From CPC320 sp002684375 (lineage in GTDB: Bacteria > Pseudomonadota > Alphaproteobacteria > Rhodobacterales > Rhodobacteraceae): DNA of 59,510 nucleotides. The notes beneath the pieces were generated by a model that ran no database searches, was not told where the DNA came from, and saw only the letters and a list, made by a program, of their open reading frames with translations. Shown here in pieces: positions 1-7,275 of the stretch (its first letter is position 1; every line of letters begins with the position of its first letter). Both the position numbers and the translations under genes were made by a program. Where the stretch lies: assembly GCA_965662545.1 (NCBI GenBank), contig CBFIHZ010000023.1:1-59510 (forward strand), read 5' to 3'.

Positions 1-102
1 GATACGCTGTTTTTTGATGCGGATGCGGCTCATGGCCCAGAAGTCTTGGTCAAATTACCCGCGCGCTACCTGTCAGTGATTTCCTATCCTCAAGTCGGCT
101 AG
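1..102 (+). CDS. 3' end of an unidentified CDS (5' part outside window)
   Basis: Frame 1 is open from the window edge to a TAG at 100-102 and gives the last 33 residues of a protein. The tail reads LFFDADAAHGPEVLVKL and then ends in SYPQVG. The LFFDADxxxxxxxVLVKL pattern is reminiscent of the C-terminal segment of RTX/hemolysin-type calcium-binding proteins, which often end in a similar L-(F/Y)-(F/Y)-D-A-D block. That is only a resemblance in a short stretch. The gene runs towards the convergent amt locus and ends about 115 bases from its last gene. The reading frame and stop are certain; the family is a guess. Confidence 0.45.
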   Translation, partial: DTLFFDADAAHGPEVLVKLPARYLSVISYPQVG

Positions 103-170
103 GCAAGGATGGGTTTGTCGGGGCAAGCTTCCAGCTGGTATTATCTGTTGTTCAGCACAGCCATGTTCAA

Positions 171-197
171 ATAAAAAAGGCCGCTGAAACAGCGGCC
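171..197 (-). terminator. Rho-independent terminator of the left amt operon
   Basis: A perfect 8-bp stem (GGCCGCTG at 179-186, CAGCGGCC at 190-197) encloses an AAA loop. On the minus strand it is followed by a run of six T (173-178 on the plus strand are A). It lies 20 bases after the stop of the small membrane-protein gene at 217-390. It may also stop leftward-converging transcription from the CDS at 1-102, but the T run is on the minus side. Confidence 0.85.
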
Positions 198-216
198 CTT
201 TAGAATTATTGATGGC

Positions 217-390
217 TCATTTCTCAACTTTGGCGTAGCGATCATGCTCTGATTGATTACCTTTCCAAAGGACGACAATGCAGATCACAGCAGCAACAAA
301 AGTATAAAAACCGGGTGCAAAGCTGCCCGCACCCACAAACATTGCGCCGTCGACAACATCCCAACTTGCACTTTCATAGGGAAAACCCAT
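217..390 (-). CDS. Amt-associated single-TM microprotein (57 aa)
   Basis: This short ORF begins with ATG at 390 behind a good Shine-Dalgarno (AGGAG, seven bases upstream) and ends in TGA at 217-219. The 57-residue product starts MGFPYESASWDVVDGAMF, has one hydrophobic segment (about residues 26-43, FAPGFYTFVAAVICIVVLW) and a charged tail (KGNQSEHDRYAKVEK). It directly follows the amt gene at 417-1811 with a 26-base gap, so the two are probably one transcript. The other amt gene at 2520-3881 also has a small single-TM protein after it, and both small proteins begin with a YES-x-W/S-D motif. Function is unknown. An accessory subunit or regulator of the transporter is an inference from this repeated pairing. 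Confidence 0.75.
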   Translation of the reverse strand: MGFPYESASWDVVDGAMFVGAGSFAPGFYTFVAAVICIVVLWKGNQSEHDRYAKVEK

Positions 391-416
391 AGTTTATCTC
401 CTTTTTGTTTTTTCGA

Positions 417-1811
417 TTATTCAGCAGGCTGAAGTGAAGCGGGAATCCCCTCGGGATAGCCTTGTGCTGGAACTTTGGTCGGATCCAAGCCCAGAATTTC
501 GGCTGCTTCAGGTGTGCGCAACATGCCCAATTGGTTGAGAATTACGGCGCTGATATAGCCCGGGACTAAGCCCAGCAAACCAAACACAACAGCCCCAACA
601 ATCTGGCCTGAAAAGCTTATGGTTGGAGCCTCGCCCGCAGCCCCTTGCAGCGCTGGGAAACCCGACGCAAAGACACCAAGCATGATAACACCGTAAAGAC
701 CAATCGTTCCGTGTACCGTGACCGCACCAACCGCATCATCGATACCGCGCCGCTCTAGCCAGTTGGCGCAAGGCCTTAAAATAAGACCCGCACTGAACGC
801 GACAATAAACGCCAGCGCTGGAAAATAGATATCCAGACCAGAAGCACATGAAATAATGCCCGCAAGCGCACCCGACATCATCCAGAAGGGATCTTTTGTC
901 CAGATCCAAGCGCCGATGATTCCTCCGGCGATCGCCATAAGGATATTAAAGGATAGGGCAGACAATGTGATTGGTGTGCCGTAAATCGTCGACGGTTTAT
1001 CACCGAACCAAGACCATGCTTCACCGGGGACAATAACGCAGGCCATTAAAAAGCCCCAGAAGCCGACGATGATCAGCATAAGACCAGTAACAGTCAACGG
1101 CATGTTGTGCCCGGCAATGTGGTTTGCAGTACCATCCGCGTTGAATTTGCCAATCCGTGGACCCAGCACAATCAAAACGCCCAGCGCAAAGAATCCAGCG
1201 ACCGCATGCACAAGGCCAGCCGCCCCAAAATCATGTACTCCAAACTTGGTGACCAGCCAGCCATCCGCATGCCAACCCCAGGCAGCTGCGACAACCCAGG
1301 CGAACGATCCCAGAATGACCGCCAGAATGACAAATCCGACCGTTTGAATACGCTCGATCACTGCACCGGACATAATTGATGCCGTTGTTGCGGCAAACAG
1401 GGCAAAAGCCCCAAAGAAAACACCAGACGCTTGGTCAACAATATTTGGTCCCATGTACTGGGCGCTCTCGCCCCAACCCCAAGCAATGGCATTGGCGTAG
1501 GCAGCGCCGGAGATACCAGCCGGGCCTTCCGAAAAGGTAAGACCCGTGGGGAAGCCCCAATAGACCCACCACCCAAAGAAATAGAAAGTCGGGATAACAA
1601 AGGCAAAGGCGAGGATATTTTTGACCCCGGATGTCAACACATTTTTGGTCCGCGACGCGCCCATTTCATAGGCTAAAAAGCCAGCATGAATAAGGATCAT
1701 CAAGGGAATTGTCACATAATAAAAGGCTTCGGCAAACATTGAATTGGTCACGTTTGCTTTTGACTCGACCACTGCCAGCTTGGCTGCCAGTTCCACTATT
1801 TGTTCTTCCAC
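417..1811 (-). CDS. amt: Amt/Mep/Rh-family ammonium or methylammonium transporter (divergent subtype)
   Basis: A 464-residue polytopic inner-membrane protein. Its start is a GTG at 1811 with GGGAG seven bases upstream. Amt hallmarks are visible: an aspartate and pore histidine in HDFGAAGLVHAVAG (about 198-211), the second pore histidine in IDDAVGAVTVHG (about 357-368), and SGAVIERI after the third TM region. The block that is usually GWFGFNAGS in Amt proteins is here GFWGFLMACV, so the usual Asn and the Ser of the external ammonium site are not kept. The paralogue at 2520-3881 lies divergently 708 bases away. The mgsABC-gmaS methylamine operon is 4 kb downstream, so methylammonium is a plausible substrate. 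The family call is firm; the substrate is inferred. Confidence 0.88.
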   Translation of the reverse strand: MEEQIVELAAKLAVVESKANVTNSMFAEAFYYVTIPLMILIHAGFLAYEMGASRTKNVLTSGVKNILAFAFVIPTFYFFGWWVYWGFPTGLTFSEGPAGISGAAYANAIAWGWGESAQYMGPNIVDQASGVFFGAFALFAATTASIMSGAVIERIQTVGFVILAVILGSFAWVVAAAWGWHADGWLVTKFGVHDFGAAGLVHAVAGFFALGVLIVLGPRIGKFNADGTANHIAGHNMPLTVTGLMLIIVGFWGFLMACVIVPGEAWSWFGDKPSTIYGTPITLSALSFNILMAIAGGIIGAWIWTKDPFWMMSGALAGIISCASGLDIYFPALAFIVAFSAGLILRPCANWLERRGIDDAVGAVTVHGTIGLYGVIMLGVFASGFPALQGAAGEAPTISFSGQIVGAVVFGLLGLVPGYISAVILNQLGMLRTPEAAEILGLDPTKVPAQGYPEGIPASLQPAE

Positions 1812-2519
1812 AGCTTTTCTCCCTGCAGGTTTATAAGGACATACCTAACTCAAAAATATTCTTACCTATTATTGTATTAAGTCACTGTAGTATGAGTATT
1901 TATTACCACTCCGACTGGTTTAATTCCAGAAAAATTTATTTTGTGTAAAAAATGTTTCTTTATGTTCTATTGCATGAACAGTTTATTTTTTTGATAACTC
2001 AACGATATAGGGATATTATTTTTACTCAGAGCGATTAATCTTAGAGCTTGCGCATCTTTAATTCACGGGTTTTTTCATTAATAATAATTTCTTTAAAAGG
2101 CGTTTCTTCTAATCACTGGGCACAGCGTTAGAAACCGAATCAGTCACAGATTTTCAAAGCTGATAAGGGACGGGTTATCTAAGGGGAATTTCAATATACT
2201 ATACAACTCAAGAGGGCATTCCAAATAATTATGAGGTGTCGATAGAGATGTTTTGAAATGGTTTTCTACAAAAAATCGGCGTGTGGGTAACTGATTATGC
2301 AACAAGGTTTTTCAGACCAGTGTGGTGGGCAAAAGCTTTGAACACCCCGACCAACAGCCAGAAAAATATCGCGAAAATGCCTCAGAAAATGAGAACACAG
2401 TTGACATGTAAGTCGCAATCGTAAGTATACGTAAATATATACGATAGTAAAAAATAATATTATTTCAGTATATTTAAAGTCTGATACTAATTTAAAATTT
2501 TTCACAGGGAGACTGGGAT
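1812..2519. other. 708-base AT-rich divergent intergenic region between the two amt genes
   Basis: No credible gene is present. The short ORFs across it have no Shine-Dalgarno or recognisable product. It must hold the promoters of both amt operons. A sigma-70-like candidate for the rightward operon is listed at 2401-2430. An inverted repeat, TGTTC-N8-GAACA, lies at 1963-1980 and could be an operator. I found no clear -24/-12 sigma-54 promoter and no NtrC-type dyad. Confidence 0.6.
2401..2430 (+). promoter_or_regulatory. Candidate sigma-70 promoter for the rightward amt operon
   Basis: A perfect -35 hexamer TTGACA at 2401-2406 is followed 18 bases later by GTATAC (2425-2430); TAAGTA at 15 bases spacing is an alternative -10. 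A transcript would start about 2437 and leave a leader of roughly 80 bases before the TTG start codon at 2520. The -35 is strong and the -10 is weak. Confidence 0.4.
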
Positions 2520-3881
2520 TTGGATGGAAATTTAAACGCGTTGACTACGATTTTCACAGAGTTTTATTACTGGGTGACAGTGGTCTTTATGTTCCTAATT
2601 CACGTAGGGTTCTGTATGTATGAGGTCGGCGCCAGCCGTCGTCGTAATCATCTTCATACTCTCATTAAAAATATCATGATCATTCCTTTGGTCACGGTAA
2701 CTTTCTTTTTCTTTGGCTGGTGGATTTACTGGACTTTTCCCAGCGCCTTTCCCGGAATGGGCGGCATCGATTTTGCAGCCGGCACGCCTTATACTCCGTG
2801 GTCAGAGAATATGGGCACCAACCTTGAAGACCGGCTCACCGGCGTTTTTTGGGCAGCATTTCTATTATTTTCATGGACAGCGGCCTCAATTGTTTCGGGC
2901 TCTGTTATAGAGCGTATAAGATCAAGCGCCCTTTGGCTGCATGCGGTTATGATCGGATCGGTCTGGTGGATCATTGATGCCGCTTGGGGCTGGCACTGGG
3001 ATGGCTGGATGGTCAAAGTGTTGGGCTATCACGATGCCTATGCGTCAGGCGTGATCCATGCCATTGCCGGCGGTTATGCGCTGGGTCTGCTGTTGGTTCT
3101 CGGACCGCGTATCGGCAAATTTGCCGCAGATGGCACCCCGCGCGATATCCCACCGCACAATCCGTGGCTGCTGACCATTGGGATCTTTTTGATCTATACC
3201 GGTTTTTGGGGGTTCTATGCCGCTTGCAACGTTCCGATTATTTCACCAGAAGTGATTGACGGCCAAATCACAGGAACCACTTGGACTGCCACCAACATCT
3301 ATCTGGCACCCACCACGTTATCGGCAATCACCTTTAACTTCCTGATGTCATTGTCAGGTGGGTTAATGGCGGCCTATATCGTCTCCAAAGGGGATCCATT
3401 CTGGACATTCTCAGGCGGGTTGGCTGGCATCATTACCGCCTCTGCGGGCAATGACCTGTACCACCCTATTCAGGCCATGTTGGTCGCCGCAATCGGTGTG
3501 GTGATTGTTTACCGGCTGCATTTTTGGGTCGAGCGCAAGTTCAAAATCGACGATGCCGTTGGTGCCGTCGCCGTGCACGGTTATTCGGGCGTCGTGGGCT
3601 TGATTATCGCTGGGTTTGTTCTTTGGGGAGCACCATCGTCCCCTTATGAAGGCTATGCTGCGGTCAATCCACTGGGTCAATTGATTGGGGCCGTGATTAT
3701 GTTTGGCTTGCTTGGGTTTCTACCAGGGTGGGGTCTGGCCAAGATCCAGCAGGCCGCTGGCGTGTTGCGCATCCCGAGAGAAGTTGAACTGCAAGGGTTA
3801 GACTTTTCCGAAAACAGGGCTTTTGAGGCCGCGCAAAGCGACGTCATCAATGCCGAAAAAGCCGCAGTGGCAGAAAAATAA
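2520..3881 (+). CDS. amt: Amt/Mep/Rh-family ammonium or methylammonium transporter, second copy
   Basis: A 453-residue polytopic membrane protein paralogous to the divergent transporter at 417-1811. The start is TTG at 2520 with AGGGAGA seven bases upstream; the ATG two codons later is out of frame. Pore histidines sit in HDAYASGVIHAIAGG (about 171-185) and IDDAVGAVAVHG (about 342-353). Here too the GWFGFNAGS block is altered, to GFWGFYAACN, with Cys at the position usually held by the binding-site Ser. A 14-residue insertion follows (IISPEVIDGQITGT region). The next gene, 12 bases downstream, is a 71-residue single-TM protein. The pair leads into the methylamine operon mgsABC-gmaS, so uptake of methylammonium or ammonium is likely. 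Confidence 0.88.
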   Translation: MDGNLNALTTIFTEFYYWVTVVFMFLIHVGFCMYEVGASRRRNHLHTLIKNIMIIPLVTVTFFFFGWWIYWTFPSAFPGMGGIDFAAGTPYTPWSENMGTNLEDRLTGVFWAAFLLFSWTAASIVSGSVIERIRSSALWLHAVMIGSVWWIIDAAWGWHWDGWMVKVLGYHDAYASGVIHAIAGGYALGLLLVLGPRIGKFAADGTPRDIPPHNPWLLTIGIFLIYTGFWGFYAACNVPIISPEVIDGQITGTTWTATNIYLAPTTLSAITFNFLMSLSGGLMAAYIVSKGDPFWTFSGGLAGIITASAGNDLYHPIQAMLVAAIGVVIVYRLHFWVERKFKIDDAVGAVAVHGYSGVVGLIIAGFVLWGAPSSPYEGYAAVNPLGQLIGAVIMFGLLGFLPGWGLAKIQQAAGVLRIPREVELQGLDFSENRAFEAAQSDVINAEKAAVAEK

Positions 3882-3893
3882 GGAGACGAAACT

Positions 3894-4109
3894 ATGTCGA
3901 CGATTGGATATGAAAGTTGGGCGGTTGATCTTGGAACGGTCGGGGCAGTGTACCCATTTCAAGGCTGGGAACTGGTGATGACTGTCCTTGGCGTGCTTTT
4001 CTGGCTTGGCTGGCATCGCATGCAGTTTCTGGCTGAAAGCAAAGAACTGGAAGACGCGGTGAACAGCTATAAAGGCCCAGAGGCAACGCAGGCTATCGAA
4101 CGTTATTAA
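3894..4109 (+). CDS. Amt-associated single-TM microprotein (71 aa)
   Basis: It starts with ATG at 3894 behind AAGGAGACGAAACT, 12 bases after the amt stop. The 71-residue product begins MSTIGYESWAVDLGT, has one TM segment (about residues 26-42, WELVMTVLGVLFWLGW) and a hydrophilic, acidic-basic C-terminus (KELEDAVNSYKGPEATQAIERY). It is the counterpart of the 57-residue protein at 217-390 behind the other amt gene; both share a YES start motif and a single TM. No function is assigned. A role as partner of the Amt trimer is inferred only from the repeated linkage. It closes the operon, as a strong hairpin follows. Confidence 0.8.
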   Translation: MSTIGYESWAVDLGTVGAVYPFQGWELVMTVLGVLFWLGWHRMQFLAESKELEDAVNSYKGPEATQAIERY

Positions 4110-4131
4110 AGACCTGAATTACCGATGCGTA

Positions 4132-4161
4132 AACGGGCGGCAAAGCAATTTGCCGCCCGTT
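4132..4161 (+). terminator. Strong hairpin ending the amt operon
   Basis: A perfect 13-bp stem (AACGGGCGGCAAA at 4132-4144, its complement at 4149-4161) with a GCAA loop, 22 bases after the stop of the microprotein gene. The downstream tract CATTTGTCC is only weakly T-rich on the plus strand. It is very likely the end of the amt transcript and separates it from mgsA. Confidence 0.75.
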
Positions 4162-4275
4162 CATTTGTCCAGCGGTTTGATTTGCCTTAAATGAAAATAA
4201 ATTTCTTGGCAGTTGCGGTTTCGTCGAATCTAGGGTACGACAATCGCCACATACTTAAGATAAGGATTATTTTGA

Positions 4276-5172
4276 ATGTGCGGAATCGTCGGATTATTCT
4301 TGAAAGATAAAACACTAGAGCCACATCTCGGTGAAATGCTAACTGAAATGCTTGTGACAATGACAGATAGAGGCCCGGACAGTGCGGGTATTGCGATCTA
4401 TGGTAACGAGCACGACACACAGAAAAAACTGACCGTTCAATCTGACAATGGGGCCGAAGATTTTGCCACATTGGCCACAGATCTTGGTGCCGTCATCGGC
4501 GCGGATGTCAGCCTCAATCGCAAGGACACCCATGCGGTCCTGAACATACCCAGCAACAGCATCGATGCCGCCCGCACCGCATTGCGCGAACTGCGCCCCG
4601 AACTGCGGGTGATGAGTGCAGGCGACACAATCGAGATTTATAAAGAGGTCGGGCTGCCCAGCGAAGTCGCTGCACGGTTTGACGTTAGCGAAATGTCCGG
4701 CACACACGGCATTGGCCACACCCGCATGGCCACAGAATCTGCTGTCACCACGATGGGTGCGCATCCGTTCTCAACCGGACCTGATCAATGTCTGGTCCAC
4801 AACGGATCACTGTCTAACCACAACAGCCTGCGCCGCAAGCTGCGCCGCGAAGGCATTCATATCGAGACCGAAAACGATACCGAGGTTGGAGCGGCTTATC
4901 TGACGTGGAAGATGCAGCAAGGCAGCACATTGGGCGAAGCACTGGACAGCAGCCTTGAAGATCTTGATGGGTTTTTTACCTTTGTAGTTGGAACTAAAGA
5001 CGGGTTTGGCGTTGTGCGCGACCCAATTGCCTGTAAACCAGCCGTCATGGCAGAAACCGATCAATATGTGGCATTTGGTTCGGAATACCGCGCCTTGGTC
5101 AATCTGCCCGGTATCGATCAGGCCCGCGTTTGGGAACCCGAACCCGCAACTGTTTATTTCTGGAATCACTGA
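4276..5172 (+). CDS. mgsA: N-methylglutamate synthase subunit A (glutamine amidotransferase class II domain)
   Basis: A 298-residue Ntn-type class II glutamine amidotransferase domain protein. It begins MCGIVGLF, so Cys2 becomes the N-terminal nucleophile, and it shows the family blocks MTDRGPDSAGIAIYG, GIGHTRMATES and LVHNGSLSNHNSLRR. It corresponds to the GltB amidotransferase domain split off as a separate protein, as in MgsA/GlxB. With MgsB, MgsC and GmaS it should make N-methylglutamate from gamma-glutamylmethylamide or methylamine and glutamate. The start ATG at 4276 is preceded by AAGGA. The stop is one base before the mgsB ATG. The same architecture occurs in GlxBCD-type clusters of uncertain role, but the adjoining gmaS supports the methylamine assignment. 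Confidence 0.85.
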   Translation: MCGIVGLFLKDKTLEPHLGEMLTEMLVTMTDRGPDSAGIAIYGNEHDTQKKLTVQSDNGAEDFATLATDLGAVIGADVSLNRKDTHAVLNIPSNSIDAARTALRELRPELRVMSAGDTIEIYKEVGLPSEVAARFDVSEMSGTHGIGHTRMATESAVTTMGAHPFSTGPDQCLVHNGSLSNHNSLRRKLRREGIHIETENDTEVGAAYLTWKMQQGSTLGEALDSSLEDLDGFFTFVVGTKDGFGVVRDPIACKPAVMAETDQYVAFGSEYRALVNLPGIDQARVWEPEPATVYFWNH

Positions 5173-5173
5173 C

Positions 5174-5857
5174 ATGCAAACATTCGACCTCGAACAGAAC
5201 GATCTGCGTACATTGAACGCCACACTTCATGCGCAAAAAACTGATACCAACCAGACCGCTTGGAATATCATCAACCCTCGCGGTAGCCATGCGATCGCGG
5301 TGGGACTGGATGCGCCGATTGAGGTCACCGTCAATGGCTCGACAGGCTATTATTGCGCTGGCATGAACCAGCAGGCCAAGGTCAACGTTAAAGGTTCAGT
5401 TGGACCGGGCGTGGCTGAAAATATGATGTCAGGCACGGTAATTATAGACGGCGATGCCAGCCAATACGCCGGAGCAACAGGCCATGGCGGCCTGTTGGTG
5501 ATCAAGGGTAATGCTTCTTCCCGCTGCGGCATATCAATGAAGGGCATCGATATCGTCGTGCATGGCAATATCGGGCATATGTCTGCTTTCATGGCCCAAT
5601 CCGGTACTCTGGTGGTCTGCGGCGATGCCGGCGATGCATTGGGCGACAGCCTGTATGAAGCGCAGTTGTTTGTGCGCGGTTCTGTCAAAAGCCTCGGGGC
5701 AGATTGTATCAAAAAAGAGATGCGTCCAGAACATCTTGCCCATCTAAAAGTGCTGCTGGCACAGGCCGAGTCAGATGCAAAACCGGAAGAGTTTACACGC
5801 TATGGCTCGGCTCGCCAGCTGTATAATTTTGACGTCGATAACGCCGGCGCATATTAA
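5174..5857 (+). CDS. mgsB: N-methylglutamate synthase subunit B (GltB C-terminal beta-helix domain)
   Basis: I place the start at ATG 5174, one base after the mgsA TGA, giving 227 residues; the longer open frame upstream lies inside mgsA. The body is the right-handed beta-helix seen at the C-terminus of GltB (GXGXG domain). Glycine-rich rungs are visible: VNGSTGYYCAGMNQQAKVNVKG, GPGVAENMMSGTVIIDGDASQYAGATGHGGLLVIKGNASSRCGISMKG, each broken here only for description, then AMVHGNIGHMSAFMAQSGTLVVCGDAGDALGDSLYEA-like turns. It links the amidotransferase and FMN subunits. Translation is probably coupled to mgsA, and mgsC follows within 12 bases. Confidence 0.85.
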   Translation: MQTFDLEQNDLRTLNATLHAQKTDTNQTAWNIINPRGSHAIAVGLDAPIEVTVNGSTGYYCAGMNQQAKVNVKGSVGPGVAENMMSGTVIIDGDASQYAGATGHGGLLVIKGNASSRCGISMKGIDIVVHGNIGHMSAFMAQSGTLVVCGDAGDALGDSLYEAQLFVRGSVKSLGADCIKKEMRPEHLAHLKVLLAQAESDAKPEEFTRYGSARQLYNFDVDNAGAY

Positions 5858-5868
5858 GGACGATGACC

Positions 5869-7206
5869 ATGAAAGACGAAAAAAGCGCCGACATCCCGCG
5901 CACCGAACCGATCCAATCCGCAACTTTCAGCAACCCCATCAATGCCGAGATTCGCCGCGCCGCGGCCACCGGTATTTATGACATTCGGGGCGGTGGCGCA
6001 AAACGCAAGGTCCCCCATTTCGATGATCTACTGTTTCTTGGTGCCTCAATCTCGCGCTACCCGCTCGAAGGCTACCGCGAAAAATGTGAGACCGGTGTCA
6101 AATTGGGCACCCGCTTTGCTGCCAACCCAATCGAGTTGGATATTCCTGTAACCATCGCTGGAATGAGCTTTGGCGCCCTGTCGGGACCCGCCAAAGAAGC
6201 ATTGGGCCGCGGTGCATCAGCAGCTGGCACCTCAACAACGACCGGCGATGGCGGCATGACACCCGAAGAGCGCGGGCATTCATCAAAACTGGTCTATCAA
6301 TATCTGCCCTCGCGCTATGGTATGAACCCCGATGACCTTCGCAAAGCCGACGCGATTGAGATCGTGGTTGGTCAGGGCGCAAAACCCGGTGGTGGCGGCA
6401 TGCTGCTAGGCCAGAAAATCAGTGACCGGGTGGCAGAAATGCGGAACTTGCCCAAGGGTATCGATCAGCGGTCCGCCTGTCGTCATCCCGATTGGACCGG
6501 CCCGGACGATCTTGAAATTAAAATTCTCGAACTGCGGGAAATCACCGGCTGGAAAATACCTATCTATCTGAAAATCGGTGGTACACGCCCCTATTTTGAC
6601 ACCACGCTCGCGGTCAAAGCCGGCGCAGATGTGGTTGTGCTGGACGGCATGCAAGGTGGTACGGCTGCAACCCAAGACGTGTTTATCGAAAACGTTGGCC
6701 TGCCGACCATCGCTTGCATCCGCCCTGCAGTGCAGGCCCTGCAGGATCTGGGCGTACACCGCGAAGTCCAGCTAATTGTATCAGGCGGTATTCGCACCGG
6801 TGCCGATGTGGCCAAGGCAATGGCTATGGGAGCAGACGCGGTGGCCATTGGATCAGCCGCATTGATTGCGCTGGGAGATAACGATCCGAAATGGGAAACG
6901 GAATACCAAAAACTGGGCACAACAAGCGGCGCCTATGACGACTGGCACGAGGGGCTTGATCCAGCGGGTATCACCACACAAGATCCAGAGTTAATGGCGC
7001 GGTTCGATCCCATCGAAGGTGGGCGGCGTTTGAAAAACTATCTCAAGGTTCTGACCCTTGAGGCACAGACCATTGCCCGCGCTTGTGGTAAGAACCACCT
7101 GCATAATCTTGAGCCGGAAGATCTCTGCGCATTGACGCTCGAGGCCGCAGCAATGACTGGTATTCCACTTGCTGGCACAAATTGGTATCCAGGGAAAGGG
7201 TACTAA
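5869..7206 (+). CDS. mgsC: N-methylglutamate synthase subunit C (FMN-binding glutamate synthase family)
   Basis: A 445-residue TIM-barrel protein of the GltS FMN-binding family. Visible blocks are GMSFGALSGPAKEALGRGA (about 96-114), TTTGDGGMTPEERG, GQGAKPGGGGMLLGQKI, LDGMQGGTAATQDVF and VSGGIRTGADVAKAMAMGADAVAIG. It should carry the FMN that reduces the 2-iminoglutarate-type intermediate. The cysteine cluster CxxxxCPxG that holds the 3Fe-4S centre in glutamate synthase is absent: the aligned stretch is DWHEGLDPAGITTQDPEL. ATG 5863 is only two bases from the AAGGA site, so ATG 5869 (eight bases) is preferred. It lies 11 bases after mgsB and ahead of gmaS. Confidence 0.85.
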   Translation: MKDEKSADIPRTEPIQSATFSNPINAEIRRAAATGIYDIRGGGAKRKVPHFDDLLFLGASISRYPLEGYREKCETGVKLGTRFAANPIELDIPVTIAGMSFGALSGPAKEALGRGASAAGTSTTTGDGGMTPEERGHSSKLVYQYLPSRYGMNPDDLRKADAIEIVVGQGAKPGGGGMLLGQKISDRVAEMRNLPKGIDQRSACRHPDWTGPDDLEIKILELREITGWKIPIYLKIGGTRPYFDTTLAVKAGADVVVLDGMQGGTAATQDVFIENVGLPTIACIRPAVQALQDLGVHREVQLIVSGGIRTGADVAKAMAMGADAVAIGSAALIALGDNDPKWETEYQKLGTTSGAYDDWHEGLDPAGITTQDPELMARFDPIEGGRRLKNYLKVLTLEAQTIARACGKNHLHNLEPEDLCALTLEAAAMTGIPLAGTNWYPGKGY

Positions 7207-7275
7207 GAAACATGACAATCCGGGCCTTTAGTGATTGGATATTCACCATAGAAACTTGGGAAAGGTATACAAACT

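Noticed and set aside
1963..1980. TGTTC-N8-GAACA dyad as an SOS (LexA) box
   Set aside because: The alphaproteobacterial LexA site is the direct repeat GTTC-N7-GTTC; this is an inverted repeat with 8 bases between arms, near transporter genes.
1812..2519. Sigma-54 promoter for the amt genes
   Set aside because: GG-N10-GC elements with the surrounding consensus were not found; the nearest match, around GGTGGGCAAAAGCTTTG, has the wrong -12 region.
4988..5173. N-terminal extension of MgsB
   Set aside because: It is inside mgsA in another frame; ATG 5174 directly after the mgsA stop gives the family length.
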